Of a stretch of 64,000 bases of DNA, positions 25,139-32,302 are shown one piece after another; within the stretch, counting starts at the first letter, position 1, and each line of letters begins with the position of its first letter. The DNA comes from a candidate division WOR-3 bacterium (GTDB lineage Bacteria > Hydrothermota > Tepidihabitantia > Tepidihabitantales > Tepidihabitantaceae). The position numbers were made by a program, and so were the translations under genes. The stretch lies in contig JABLXZ010000003.1 in NCBI GenBank assembly GCA_013177935.1, positions 166,911 through 230,910 of the forward strand. Direction: 5' to 3'. Under the pieces are notes generated by a model. The model did not search any database. It was not told the DNA's origin and saw only the letters and a program-made list of their open reading frames with translations.

Positions 25139-25321
25139 CTATAAAAAAGCCCGGGGTCCACCCGAAACAACGGTCGTAAGAATTGTCAGACCGGCAATAA
25201 CCCCGGCAATCGGAATCAGCGCTTCAGCCGGACCCAGATTGGCGCTAGCTGCCCAGCCGAGCGAAATCATCAATAACCCGGCAAGCAGGAGGTTTGAGGG
25301 ACGAGGGCGCTTTAATTTCAT
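25139..25321 (-). CDS. Small two-helix membrane protein, unknown
   Basis: A 60-residue protein with a basic start (MKLKRPRPSN) and two hydrophobic segments (about residues 10-26 and 33-54). It has GGAAGG just upstream of ATG 25321, a better than average ribosome site, and stands alone converging on the phosphatidyltransferase gene. Its last codons overlap a C/G-rich stretch followed by TTTTTT, which may serve as terminator. I do not recognise the family. The clean start site and coding-like composition support a real gene. Confidence 0.6.
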   Translation of the reverse strand: MKLKRPRPSNLLLAGLLMISLGWAASANLGPAEALIPIAGVIAGLTILTTVVSGGPRAFL

Positions 25322-25484
25322 CTTCCTTCCCGATTAATAGTAATACACCATTTATGCCAGAGAAAACCGTGCTGTTAATTAATTGATTTTTAATGTGTTA
25401 GTTAATAATACCGGGAAAAGGAGAAATGCTGGTTTTCAGTAAGGCAGCCGGGGACGCAGTGTTAAGTGGTTGATTTACAGGTAG

Positions 25485-26600
25485 TTAACTACTGCGACCG
25501 CCTGTACCCGATTTTTCGGCAACCTTCTTATAAGCAAGGTAGAACTGTTTCAACACCCGGTCGGCTTCTGTTTTTGTCATCGGTGCCATATGTCCGATAC
25601 GAACCACCTTGCCGCGCATCTCTGCCTGACCATTGGCAAGAAGGATGCGGTACTGGGTTTTGCAGATGTCAACGATCTTTGTGCCATCAACCCCTTCGGG
25701 TAAGCGGATGACCGTAAGGGCGTTTGCCGGGTTCTTCGGGAAGATGGAGAGTCCCATCTTTGTTACCTTTTCCCGGACATAACGGGCAAGGGCTGCCTTT
25801 TCCTGCCAGCTTTTCTTAACGCCGCGCCGATGAAATTTCTTGAGGGCGAGGTCAAGGGCATAGTAGATTGAGATTGCCGGGGTCCAGGGTGTTTGCCCTT
25901 TTTCCGCAAACTGACGGTACTTGCGCAGGTCAAAGTAGTAACGGCTGTTTTTGCACTTTTCAACCTGTTCCCAGGCACGGGGGCTGAGGGCGATGAAGGA
26001 TAGTCCGGGCGGTATCGCCAGCCCTTTCTGGGAGCCGGCAAGGACAACATCAATGTGCCAGGCGTCCATCTGCAGTTCGTCAACCCCCATACCGGCAACG
26101 GCATCGACAATGAGAATTCGGTTCAGGCGGTAGCAGATTTCGCCGAACGCCTTGATGTCGTTGAGGGCACCGGTTGATGTTTCGGTGAGGGTGGTGAAGA
26201 CACAGCGGGCGGCGTCGTTTGACTTAAGTTTGCGCTCCAGTTCATCGGGCGGGATGGATTCCCCATAGGGCCGATTGAGTTCGTCAACATAACCACCAAA
26301 ACGAATGACCAGTTCCCGCCAGCGCTCGCCAAACTTGCCACAGACGGCAACGATGACCCGGTCCTGGGGATTGACAAGATTGGCGACAGCGGCTTCCATC
26401 GCGCCGGTTCCCGAAGCGGTGAGCACATAAACCGGCTGGCTGGTGAGGAAAAGTTTTGCCAGCCCCTTCATTACCGAATCCTGGAGCGCGGCAAAACTTG
26501 CCTCACGGTGGTAAACGAGGTCGTTGTTCAGGGCTTTAAGATACTCCGCGGGTACCGCGACCGGTCCCGGAGTGTAGAGTTTGTATTTTGGTTTAATCAT
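25485..26600 (-). CDS. PLP-dependent class V aminotransferase (alanine-glyoxylate/serine-pyruvate type)
   Basis: The 371-residue protein is a type-I-fold transaminase of the SGAT/AGXT group. It has the N-terminal TPGPVAVP motif, TASGTGAMEAAVANL near residue 62, VDAVAGMGVDEL with the cofactor-binding Asp, and the Schiff-base lysine in AGSQKGLAIPPGLSF near residue 190. Possible substrates are serine, alanine, phosphoserine-like or aspartate donors. Substrate is not determined. It is the last gene of the GWxTD-ricT-thiC operon and overlaps thiC by 4 nt (ATGA). Confidence 0.88.
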   Translation of the reverse strand: MIKPKYKLYTPGPVAVPAEYLKALNNDLVYHREASFAALQDSVMKGLAKLFLTSQPVYVLTASGTGAMEAAVANLVNPQDRVIVAVCGKFGERWRELVIRFGGYVDELNRPYGESIPPDELERKLKSNDAARCVFTTLTETSTGALNDIKAFGEICYRLNRILIVDAVAGMGVDELQMDAWHIDVVLAGSQKGLAIPPGLSFIALSPRAWEQVEKCKNSRYYFDLRKYRQFAEKGQTPWTPAISIYYALDLALKKFHRRGVKKSWQEKAALARYVREKVTKMGLSIFPKNPANALTVIRLPEGVDGTKIVDICKTQYRILLANGQAEMRGKVVRIGHMAPMTKTEADRVLKQFYLAYKKVAEKSGTGGRSS

Positions 26601-27838
26601 AGGATCGTCTCCTTTGTTTTCTTAACAGCACAAAATTCGCCACACATTGTACAGGCGCCTTCGGTGCGCGAAGGCTGAATGGCAAATACCGCCTTTGCCC
26701 GTTCCGGGTCAAGGCTGTGGGCAATCATTTTGCCCCACTGGAGGCGGGCACGATAGCGGGAAAGTTTGTTGTCCCAGTCAATCGCGCCGGGATGATGCCG
26801 GGCGATATCAGCGGCATGGGCGGCAATGCGCGATGCGATAACCCCTTCCCGGACATCTTCGACATCAGGAAGTCCGAGGTGTTCGGATGGGGTAACATAG
26901 CAGAGAAAGTCGGCACCATAATAGGCGGCAAGGGCACCACCAATCGCGGCGGTAATGTGGTCGTAGCCGCAGGCGATGTCGGTTACAAGTGGACCAAGGA
27001 CATAAAACGGGGCGCCGTCGCAGACCGTTTTTTCCAGTAAAATGTTCGCCTCAATCTGGTCAATCGGAATGTGGCCCGGTCCTTCGACCATTGCCTGAAC
27101 ACCAGCGGCGCGAGCACGCTGCACCAGTTCGCCAATGGTTAAGAGTTCTGAAATCTGGGCTTCATCGGTGGCGTCGGCAATCGCACCAGGACGCAAGCCA
27201 TCACCTAATGAAAGGGTGGCGTGATACTCTTTTGCCATTGCCAGTAGTTCATCGTAATGTTCATAAAGGGGATTTTCCCGGCGGTTGAATTTCATCCATT
27301 CCATCATCATCACACCGCCCCGACTGACAACACCACCCAGGCGTTTGCGCACTGTGCCGAGACTTTTCCGGGTTACACCGCAGTGCACAGTGATGAAGTC
27401 AACACCGTCCGCCAGGTGCCTTTCAATGCCCTCAAAGATTTCTTTGACGGTAACTTCCGGAAAGGAGCGCCGGTGCTGGCGCGCGGTAAGTGCCACCTGG
27501 TAGATAGGTACGGTGCCGACCGGTACCGGGGAATTGCGAATAATCTCCTGACGGATTTCGTCCACGGCGCCGCCGACCGAAAGGTCCATCACCGTATCAG
27601 CACCAGCGGCAACCGCAACGCGCAGTTTCTCCAGTTCGGCTTCAACATCAATCCGGTCCGGGGATGTGCCGATGTTGGCGTTGACCTTTACCCGGGTTTT
27701 CTCACCGACGGCAAGCGGTTTGATTTTCCGCTTCCGGTTCTTAAGAAGAACAACCCTACCCGATTCGATGAGGCGGCGCAGTTCAGCGGGTTTCAACCCT
27801 TCGGTTCGGGCAATCGCCGCCAGAGTTGATTTATTCAT
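26597..27838 (-). CDS. thiC: Phosphomethylpyrimidine synthase ThiC (or ThiC-like paralogue)
   Basis: ThiC is a radical SAM enzyme that turns aminoimidazole ribotide into the thiamine pyrimidine. The 413-residue short-form protein has MEGPGHIPIDQIEANI, FYVLGPLVTDIACGYDHI and FLCYVTPSEHLGLP, all ThiC hallmarks. The C-terminal cluster ligands read CTMCGEFC, that is Cx2Cx3C, whereas classic ThiC has Cx2Cx4C. No TPP riboswitch was found upstream, because the start lies inside ricT. Related BzaF-type 5-hydroxybenzimidazole synthases are an alternative assignment. Overlaps ricT by 8 nt. Confidence 0.87.
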   Translation of the reverse strand: MNKSTLAAIARTEGLKPAELRRLIESGRVVLLKNRKRKIKPLAVGEKTRVKVNANIGTSPDRIDVEAELEKLRVAVAAGADTVMDLSVGGAVDEIRQEIIRNSPVPVGTVPIYQVALTARQHRRSFPEVTVKEIFEGIERHLADGVDFITVHCGVTRKSLGTVRKRLGGVVSRGGVMMMEWMKFNRRENPLYEHYDELLAMAKEYHATLSLGDGLRPGAIADATDEAQISELLTIGELVQRARAAGVQAMVEGPGHIPIDQIEANILLEKTVCDGAPFYVLGPLVTDIACGYDHITAAIGGALAAYYGADFLCYVTPSEHLGLPDVEDVREGVIASRIAAHAADIARHHPGAIDWDNKLSRYRARLQWGKMIAHSLDPERAKAVFAIQPSRTEGACTMCGEFCAVKKTKETIL

Positions 27839-28625
27839 TGGTATTCACCTCCTCAAGTGCGACGGTAGTTTCAGAGCCGTCTTGATAACGGATTGAGAGT
27901 TGATGGGTCAACGGGTCAACACCGGTGACCGTTCCAACACCCCGGGCGGTTTTAACCGGGTCACCAATACGCGGGCAGAGGAGTAACCATCGGTAGGTTT
28001 CCTCTTCGTAGGCAAGACAGCAGAGCAGTTTACCGCAGAGCCCGGAGATTTTGGTCGGTTCGACAAACAGATTCTGCTGGCGTGCCATCCGCAGGGTTAT
28101 CGGTTTTAACTCCTTGAGAAATTGCTGGCAGCAAAGGATGCGACCACAGGGACCAATGCCGCCCAGAAGTCGGGCATGGTCACGAACCCCAATCTGTTTG
28201 ATTGCGACGCGCACATTGAGCGCTGAAGCGAGCGCTTTGTGGAACATCCGGAAGTTCAGTTTCTGGTCGGAGATGAAGTAAAAACAGACCTTTTTCTTAT
28301 CAAGTCGCCAGTGGGCACCCACCACCTGCATTTCAAGCCGGTACTCATCACGCAACCGGCGGAAAATCTCCAGTGTCTGTCTGGTTTTGAGGTCCAGTTC
28401 GGTGCGCACCCGCAGGTCTTCTTCGGTGGCACGGCGCAGGACAACACCTTCAGTGGGTCGGGAACCGGTGGCGTCAATCATTATCAGTTTGCCTAAATCT
28501 TCACCTTCCTCATCGCCGATGATGACCATTTCTCCGGGCGCGAAGTCAAGATTGGCGGGCAGAAGGCACCAGTCGCTTTTGAAGATGTTAAACTCAACAA
28601 GGGCACTGCGGTCTTTTTCTGCCAT
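27831..28625 (-). CDS. ricT: PSP1 domain protein RicT (YaaT-like)
   Basis: RicT homologues form a complex that in Bacillus influences RNase Y activity and carries Fe-S clusters. The 264-residue protein has the PSP1 core and the cysteine clusters GIGPCGRILCC near residue 150 and ISGLCGKLLCCLAYEE near residue 185, typical of RicT. The RicA and RicF partners are not in the window. It lies 11 nt after the second GWxTD gene and overlaps thiC. ATG 28625. Confidence 0.88.
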   Translation of the reverse strand: MAEKDRSALVEFNIFKSDWCLLPANLDFAPGEMVIIGDEEGEDLGKLIMIDATGSRPTEGVVLRRATEEDLRVRTELDLKTRQTLEIFRRLRDEYRLEMQVVGAHWRLDKKKVCFYFISDQKLNFRMFHKALASALNVRVAIKQIGVRDHARLLGGIGPCGRILCCQQFLKELKPITLRMARQQNLFVEPTKISGLCGKLLCCLAYEEETYRWLLLCPRIGDPVKTARGVGTVTGVDPLTHQLSIRYQDGSETTVALEEVNTNE

Positions 28626-28636
28626 TAACTTCTCCC

Positions 28637-29893
28637 TCAGCGGAACTGGTCAATCTCCTCCGGGGTCAACAGGTTTTCCAGTCCGGTTGCAGGCTCGTCC
28701 GGGCTGTTGGTCCAGGCGAGTCGGTAATTGCCGTCGCCCCGGGTGTCGATAAAGACAAAGGTGTATCCTAACTGGTAATAATACCAGTACTCGCGCGGTT
28801 TTATCTCCATCTCCATCGTTTTGCGTTCCACCGCATCCGGTTCGCCGTAGCGAACATACACCCGTCCCCGGTCGGTATTGATACCGGAAGTTCTACCACT
28901 GCGGTAGCGACCTTCGGCGGTTTCCATTCGGCGCACAAACTCGGTGAGGTTGTGTTTTGACCAGAACCAGGCGAGGTAGGCGACTTTACCGGAGTCGGAA
29001 AGCGAATTGTAGTAGGCGAGTTCTTTGGGTGTCGCGATGAACTCCAGTTTCCGGTAGTACTTTTCTTCCTGCGGGGAAGGTTGAAAAGTGTAGGGGCGGG
29101 GTGAAGGCGCAGTACTACCAATGGTAAATTGGCGGGCGGTAGTTACGGTCCGGTTGTTACTGTGGTCGGTGAGCGTTACACCAAAGAGATAGGAGCCGTC
29201 TTGAATACTGTCGATGCCCAGTTCGAGAGTGATGCTGGCTTTTGCGCCCGATTTTTTCCGGACAATCGGTGCTGAGCGGACAATGGTGTCCTTACTTAAC
29301 ACATCGACCAGGTGGTAGCGGAATTCGTAACTGCCGGAGTCAGGGATAAGTCCATAGCCTTCGAGATAGGCGCACAATTTCCGGGCATCGGAGCCAAACC
29401 GGCGTCCGGGATTGGGGACAACGACCAGTCTACCGGTGGCGGTGTCGCGCAGGAGGGCAACCGCCAGCTGGATAGAACTCAGGGCGGGGTGAGCGGCGAA
29501 GTCCGGAACCGTTAAGGTGTCGATGATTGTGCCCTGGTTTAAAGAGTCGGCAATCGTTACCTTTACCTCGTAGGTGCCGGGTGGCGCATTGATGCTGAAC
29601 TGGTCAACAAATGTTCGCTGGTGCTGTGCCGCATCCTGAAAACTTTTGATGCGGGCGCGTTTGTTTATCGTACCGGATTCGGAAAATTGCACATCAATGC
29701 CCTTGAGTTCGGTACTCACCGTAAACAGGGCAACAAGGCCATCAGGTCCCGGTTGAAATGCCAGCTGGTCAAAGGGCACGCCGTAGTAAAACTCGACCCG
29801 GCTCGAGTCGCTCTCGCCCTGAAATACCGCCCAATCAAGGTCAAACTGCAGTGTTGCGAAAACGGCTAAACTGAATAAGAGCAAACTTGCCAT
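28637..29893 (-). CDS. GWxTD domain-containing secreted protein (copy 2)
   Basis: The 418-residue protein has a short signal peptide (LLLFSLAVFATLQ) and beta-rich Ig-like middle regions. The C-terminal GWxTD-type domain has FWSKHN, GRVYVRYGEPDAVER and REYWYYYQLGYTFVFIDTRG, which carry the YGxPD and FVF(I/V)D features. Its start codon directly follows the stop of its paralogue (TAG-ATG). GWxTD proteins are widespread in FCB-type and related candidate phyla. Their function is unknown, although an envelope or secretion-linked role is often suspected. Confidence 0.85.
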   Translation of the reverse strand: MASLLLFSLAVFATLQFDLDWAVFQGESDSSRVEFYYGVPFDQLAFQPGPDGLVALFTVSTELKGIDVQFSESGTINKRARIKSFQDAAQHQRTFVDQFSINAPPGTYEVKVTIADSLNQGTIIDTLTVPDFAAHPALSSIQLAVALLRDTATGRLVVVPNPGRRFGSDARKLCAYLEGYGLIPDSGSYEFRYHLVDVLSKDTIVRSAPIVRKKSGAKASITLELGIDSIQDGSYLFGVTLTDHSNNRTVTTARQFTIGSTAPSPRPYTFQPSPQEEKYYRKLEFIATPKELAYYNSLSDSGKVAYLAWFWSKHNLTEFVRRMETAEGRYRSGRTSGINTDRGRVYVRYGEPDAVERKTMEMEIKPREYWYYYQLGYTFVFIDTRGDGNYRLAWTNSPDEPATGLENLLTPEEIDQFR

Positions 29894-31063
29894 CTAACGC
29901 CTCCCCGGGGTTAGCAGAACAAATTCACCGGAGCCGAAACGGTCGACAAATACAAATGTCAAATTTTTTTCGTAATAGTACCAGATTTCCTGCGCGGGCC
30001 GGTCGATGTTAAAAGGCTGTAACTCAATCTGGTCGGGCGGGCCGTACTCAACATAAACCTGTGCCCGGTCACTGCGGTAACCTTTATCGCCTTTGGCAAA
30101 ATGCTCCTCACAATAGGCGATACGCTCAAAGTACTCCTCTTCTTTTTCGTTGACCGGAGTTGACAGGTTCGGGTCTTTATTTTGCCAGAACTCCTGCCAA
30201 GCCGAAAGCCGCTGGGCACGGGGTGTCTTCTTTAACTGGCGCATCTCTTCGTAGGAGGCGATGTAGAGCAACTGGTCAACCTTTACCAACCAGAGGCTGT
30301 CGTCATAGTAAAAAGGAAGGTTGACCGAGAAGGTGGTTTTACTCGCCGGGCTGATGCTATCGGCAGAGACGAGCATCGCTTCAATGGTGTATTCGCCGGA
30401 ACTGAGCCGGGGGATACCAGATGAGTCAACAACGGGCAGAATAAATCGTGCCTGTTGAATTCCGGCTGATTCAATTGCCGGGATGGTGTGGCGAATTAAC
30501 GCCCGGGTTCCCTTGCGAACGACAAACCGGACACTATCACCCTGGTGCCCGGTACCAGCTTCAGCCAGCACTTCAACCGTGTCATTGAGACCATAAGTGC
30601 GACCGGGGTTAATCTGGCCCGATTTCAAGGGGCGCAAACGAAGTACGCCCGGTTCAATCTCGACCGGAAAGGTGGCGGTTGCCTGACGTTCACTCTGCAG
30701 GTCCTGAACAGTGAACCGGAACTGGGTAGCGGCCGCCGGAATGGAACTGGTCAGTAATTCGCTGAAACTCAAATCCCGGCGCTGGGTCAGGGAGTAGTCG
30801 TTGAGCCAATGTTTCCTTTCCCAGACCTCACCGGCAATGGTATTTTTCTTTTTGTCCAGCACCTCAAGGGTCAGGCGAAACCGGGCGACAAACCCGCCGG
30901 AATCACGGACAAAAGACAGCGTATTGTAAGGAATTTCATAAGACAGTTCGAGGCGCTGCGTCCGGGCGCTGTCAAGGTAAACCATCTGGTCCAGTTCGAC
31001 CTTGAGATTGCCCGTGCCGACTGCGGTTGTTAACAGCGCTGCGACCGACATAATAAGGTTCAT
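29894..31063 (-). CDS. GWxTD domain-containing secreted protein (copy 1)
   Basis: The 389-residue protein is a tandem paralogue of the next gene. It has a signal peptide (MSVAALLTTAVG), a beta-rich middle, and a C-terminal domain with FWQNKDPN, AQVYVEYGPPDQIE and IWYYYEKNLTFVFVDRFG. The two copies share domain order, so they probably arose by duplication and may act together. It is the first gene of a five-gene operon ending in the aminotransferase. There is no Shine-Dalgarno site before ATG 31063. A -10 box lies 13 nt upstream. Confidence 0.85.
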   Translation of the reverse strand: MNLIMSVAALLTTAVGTGNLKVELDQMVYLDSARTQRLELSYEIPYNTLSFVRDSGGFVARFRLTLEVLDKKKNTIAGEVWERKHWLNDYSLTQRRDLSFSELLTSSIPAAATQFRFTVQDLQSERQATATFPVEIEPGVLRLRPLKSGQINPGRTYGLNDTVEVLAEAGTGHQGDSVRFVVRKGTRALIRHTIPAIESAGIQQARFILPVVDSSGIPRLSSGEYTIEAMLVSADSISPASKTTFSVNLPFYYDDSLWLVKVDQLLYIASYEEMRQLKKTPRAQRLSAWQEFWQNKDPNLSTPVNEKEEEYFERIAYCEEHFAKGDKGYRSDRAQVYVEYGPPDQIELQPFNIDRPAQEIWYYYEKNLTFVFVDRFGSGEFVLLTPGRR

Positions 31064-31076
31064 TGTCCAGTCTTTA

Positions 31077-31105
31077 AGTTTAGGAAATTATTCACTTAAA
31101 GTCAA
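31077..31105 (-). promoter_or_regulatory. Promoter of the GWxTD-ricT-thiC operon
   Basis: On the minus strand TTGACT (31105-31100), 17-nt spacer, TAAACT (31082-31077), then 13 nt to ATG 31063. The predicted leader is about 6 nt and has no ribosome site. Confidence 0.6.
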
Positions 31106-31478
31106 GGACAGGTGGCAAGAATGGTGGTGAGCAACTGGCACAGGGTAGAAGCACTGATTTGAACCAGACAAGGGAATTTCTGAGTTAAACCAACCACGGC
31201 GCAGTACCTAAAACAGGTGCGGTCTGTATACTTTAAAGTATACAGCCGGCGATAAGAATTATCAATGTAAGGTATTGTGATTTAAAGGGTTAATTCTTTG
31301 AGGCTTAATTTTCCATACCCAACCCCGGGGTAGTTTCGGGAATGGTATCGGATTTTTGAGTCCGGGGTAATTTTAAGGTCGATTTTGTCGTGAAGTGTGC
31401 CGGTATAATCTCTTCTACAGCGGAGTTTATCATAACCGGAGGTTGAGGATGGTTTCGGTCTGGCCAGGGGAACGGTAT
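31106..31478. other. Gene-free stretch with a long palindrome
   Basis: About 370 bp with no credible gene. It holds the 22-bp palindrome at 31224-31245 and a TATAAT (31404-31409) without a matching -35. A 13-codon frame (ATG 31450) behind GGAGGTTGAGG ends at the HEAT gene stop region. Reads mostly as spacer between the HEAT gene end and the GWxTD operon promoter. Confidence 0.4.
31224..31245. repeat. Perfect 22-bp palindrome, candidate operator
   Basis: Two 11-bp arms, CTGTATACTTT and its exact reverse complement, abut without a loop. It lies about 120 bp upstream of the GWxTD operon promoter and 230 bp beyond the HEAT gene end. No T-run follows, so a terminator is unlikely. The symmetry fits a dimeric regulator site. 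Confidence 0.5.
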
Positions 31479-32141
31479 TTACCGGTTTAGTCGGCGCAGA
31501 ATTGAGCGAATCTCGTCCATCTGCTCTTCATAGCCTGAACCGCCCAAAGCCTGTTCTGCTGCCTCTTGGTCGGTGTAGTCCGGACTGGCAAGTTTGCGTG
31601 CGATTGCATCCATTCCCTTGGGGTCACCAATCCGGCGCAGGGCAGAGATGGCGGCTTTGCGGACCTGGGGGTCAGGGTCGTTCAGGCGCGGGATTAAAGG
31701 GTCAACCGCTTTATTGGAGCCGATTCTGCCCAGTGCCCGGCACGCGGTCATTCGCACCAGGCGGCGTGGCGCGCTGGTTAAGATAATGAGGTGGTCAAGT
31801 GCTTTTGAACCAAGGTCGCTGAGCGCTTTGGTGAACGCCATTGCGATGTCTTCCTGCGGTTCTTTCTGAATGGCGTCAAAGAGCGGTTCAATCGCCTGGG
31901 GGTCGCCAATGTTGCCTAATGCCAGTCCGGCTTCAAACCGTACCACGGGCATTGAGTCTTCAAGAAGGTTGAGCAGGAGAGGAACCGAAGGCTTGTCTTT
32001 GAGTTCGCCTAACCTTTTTGCCGCCCGGGCACGGAGTTCAGGGTCTGAACTGGTAAGTTGCCGACGCAGACGGGCGGTCTCGGACTGACAGGCAAAAATT
32101 AGGATGGTTGCCAAAGTAAGTTTCAGCCAGTTTTTAGCCAC
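31479..32141 (-). CDS. HEAT-repeat lipoprotein
   Basis: The 220-residue protein begins with a lipoprotein signal ending IFAC. The rest is made of HEAT/PBS-lyase-type repeats of about 31 residues, with recurring cores such as ARAAKRLGELKDKPSVPLLL, VRFEAGLALGNIGDPQAIEP and VRKAAISALRRIGDPKGMDA. This indicates a protein-binding alpha-solenoid on the periplasmic face. The start is GTG 32141, with a -10 box 7 nt upstream, so a leaderless transcript is predicted. It is divergent from glyS. Partner unknown. Confidence 0.85.
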   Translation of the reverse strand: MAKNWLKLTLATILIFACQSETARLRRQLTSSDPELRARAAKRLGELKDKPSVPLLLNLLEDSMPVVRFEAGLALGNIGDPQAIEPLFDAIQKEPQEDIAMAFTKALSDLGSKALDHLIILTSAPRRLVRMTACRALGRIGSNKAVDPLIPRLNDPDPQVRKAAISALRRIGDPKGMDAIARKLASPDYTDQEAAEQALGGSGYEEQMDEIRSILRRLNR

Positions 32142-32148
32142 AGGTAGA

Positions 32149-32176
32149 ATTTTAACATTGCCAGATAACGGGTCAA
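32149..32176 (-). promoter_or_regulatory. Promoter of the HEAT lipoprotein gene, predicted leaderless
   Basis: On the minus strand TTGACC (32176-32171), 16-nt spacer, TAAAAT (32154-32149), then 7 nt (TCTACCT) to GTG 32141. Confidence 0.6.
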
Positions 32177-32268
32177 ATGAAGGGCGGGATACCGATTATT
32201 ATCAGCGCCCGGACCGGGGTAAGATTATGAAAAATTCAGTCGGGTATTCGGAGCGGTGATGGCGGGAA

Positions 32269-32296
32269 TTGACATTTGTTCAGGGATAAATATTAT
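32269..32296 (+). promoter_or_regulatory. Promoter of glyS, predicted leaderless
   Basis: TTGACA (32269-32274), 16-nt spacer, TATTAT (32291-32296), then 6 nt to GTG 32303. The -10 would lie inside the coding region if an upstream TTG at 32276 were the start. Confidence 0.65.
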
Positions 32297-32302
32297 CCCA
32301 GC

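Noticed and set aside
31224..31245. The 22-bp palindrome as a terminator of the HEAT gene.
   Set aside because: No loop and no T-run on either strand, and 230 bp from the stop codon.
31450..31491. 13-codon frame behind GGAGGTTGAGG near the HEAT gene end.
   Set aside because: Very short, no promoter with a proper -35, and overlaps the HEAT coding end on the other strand.
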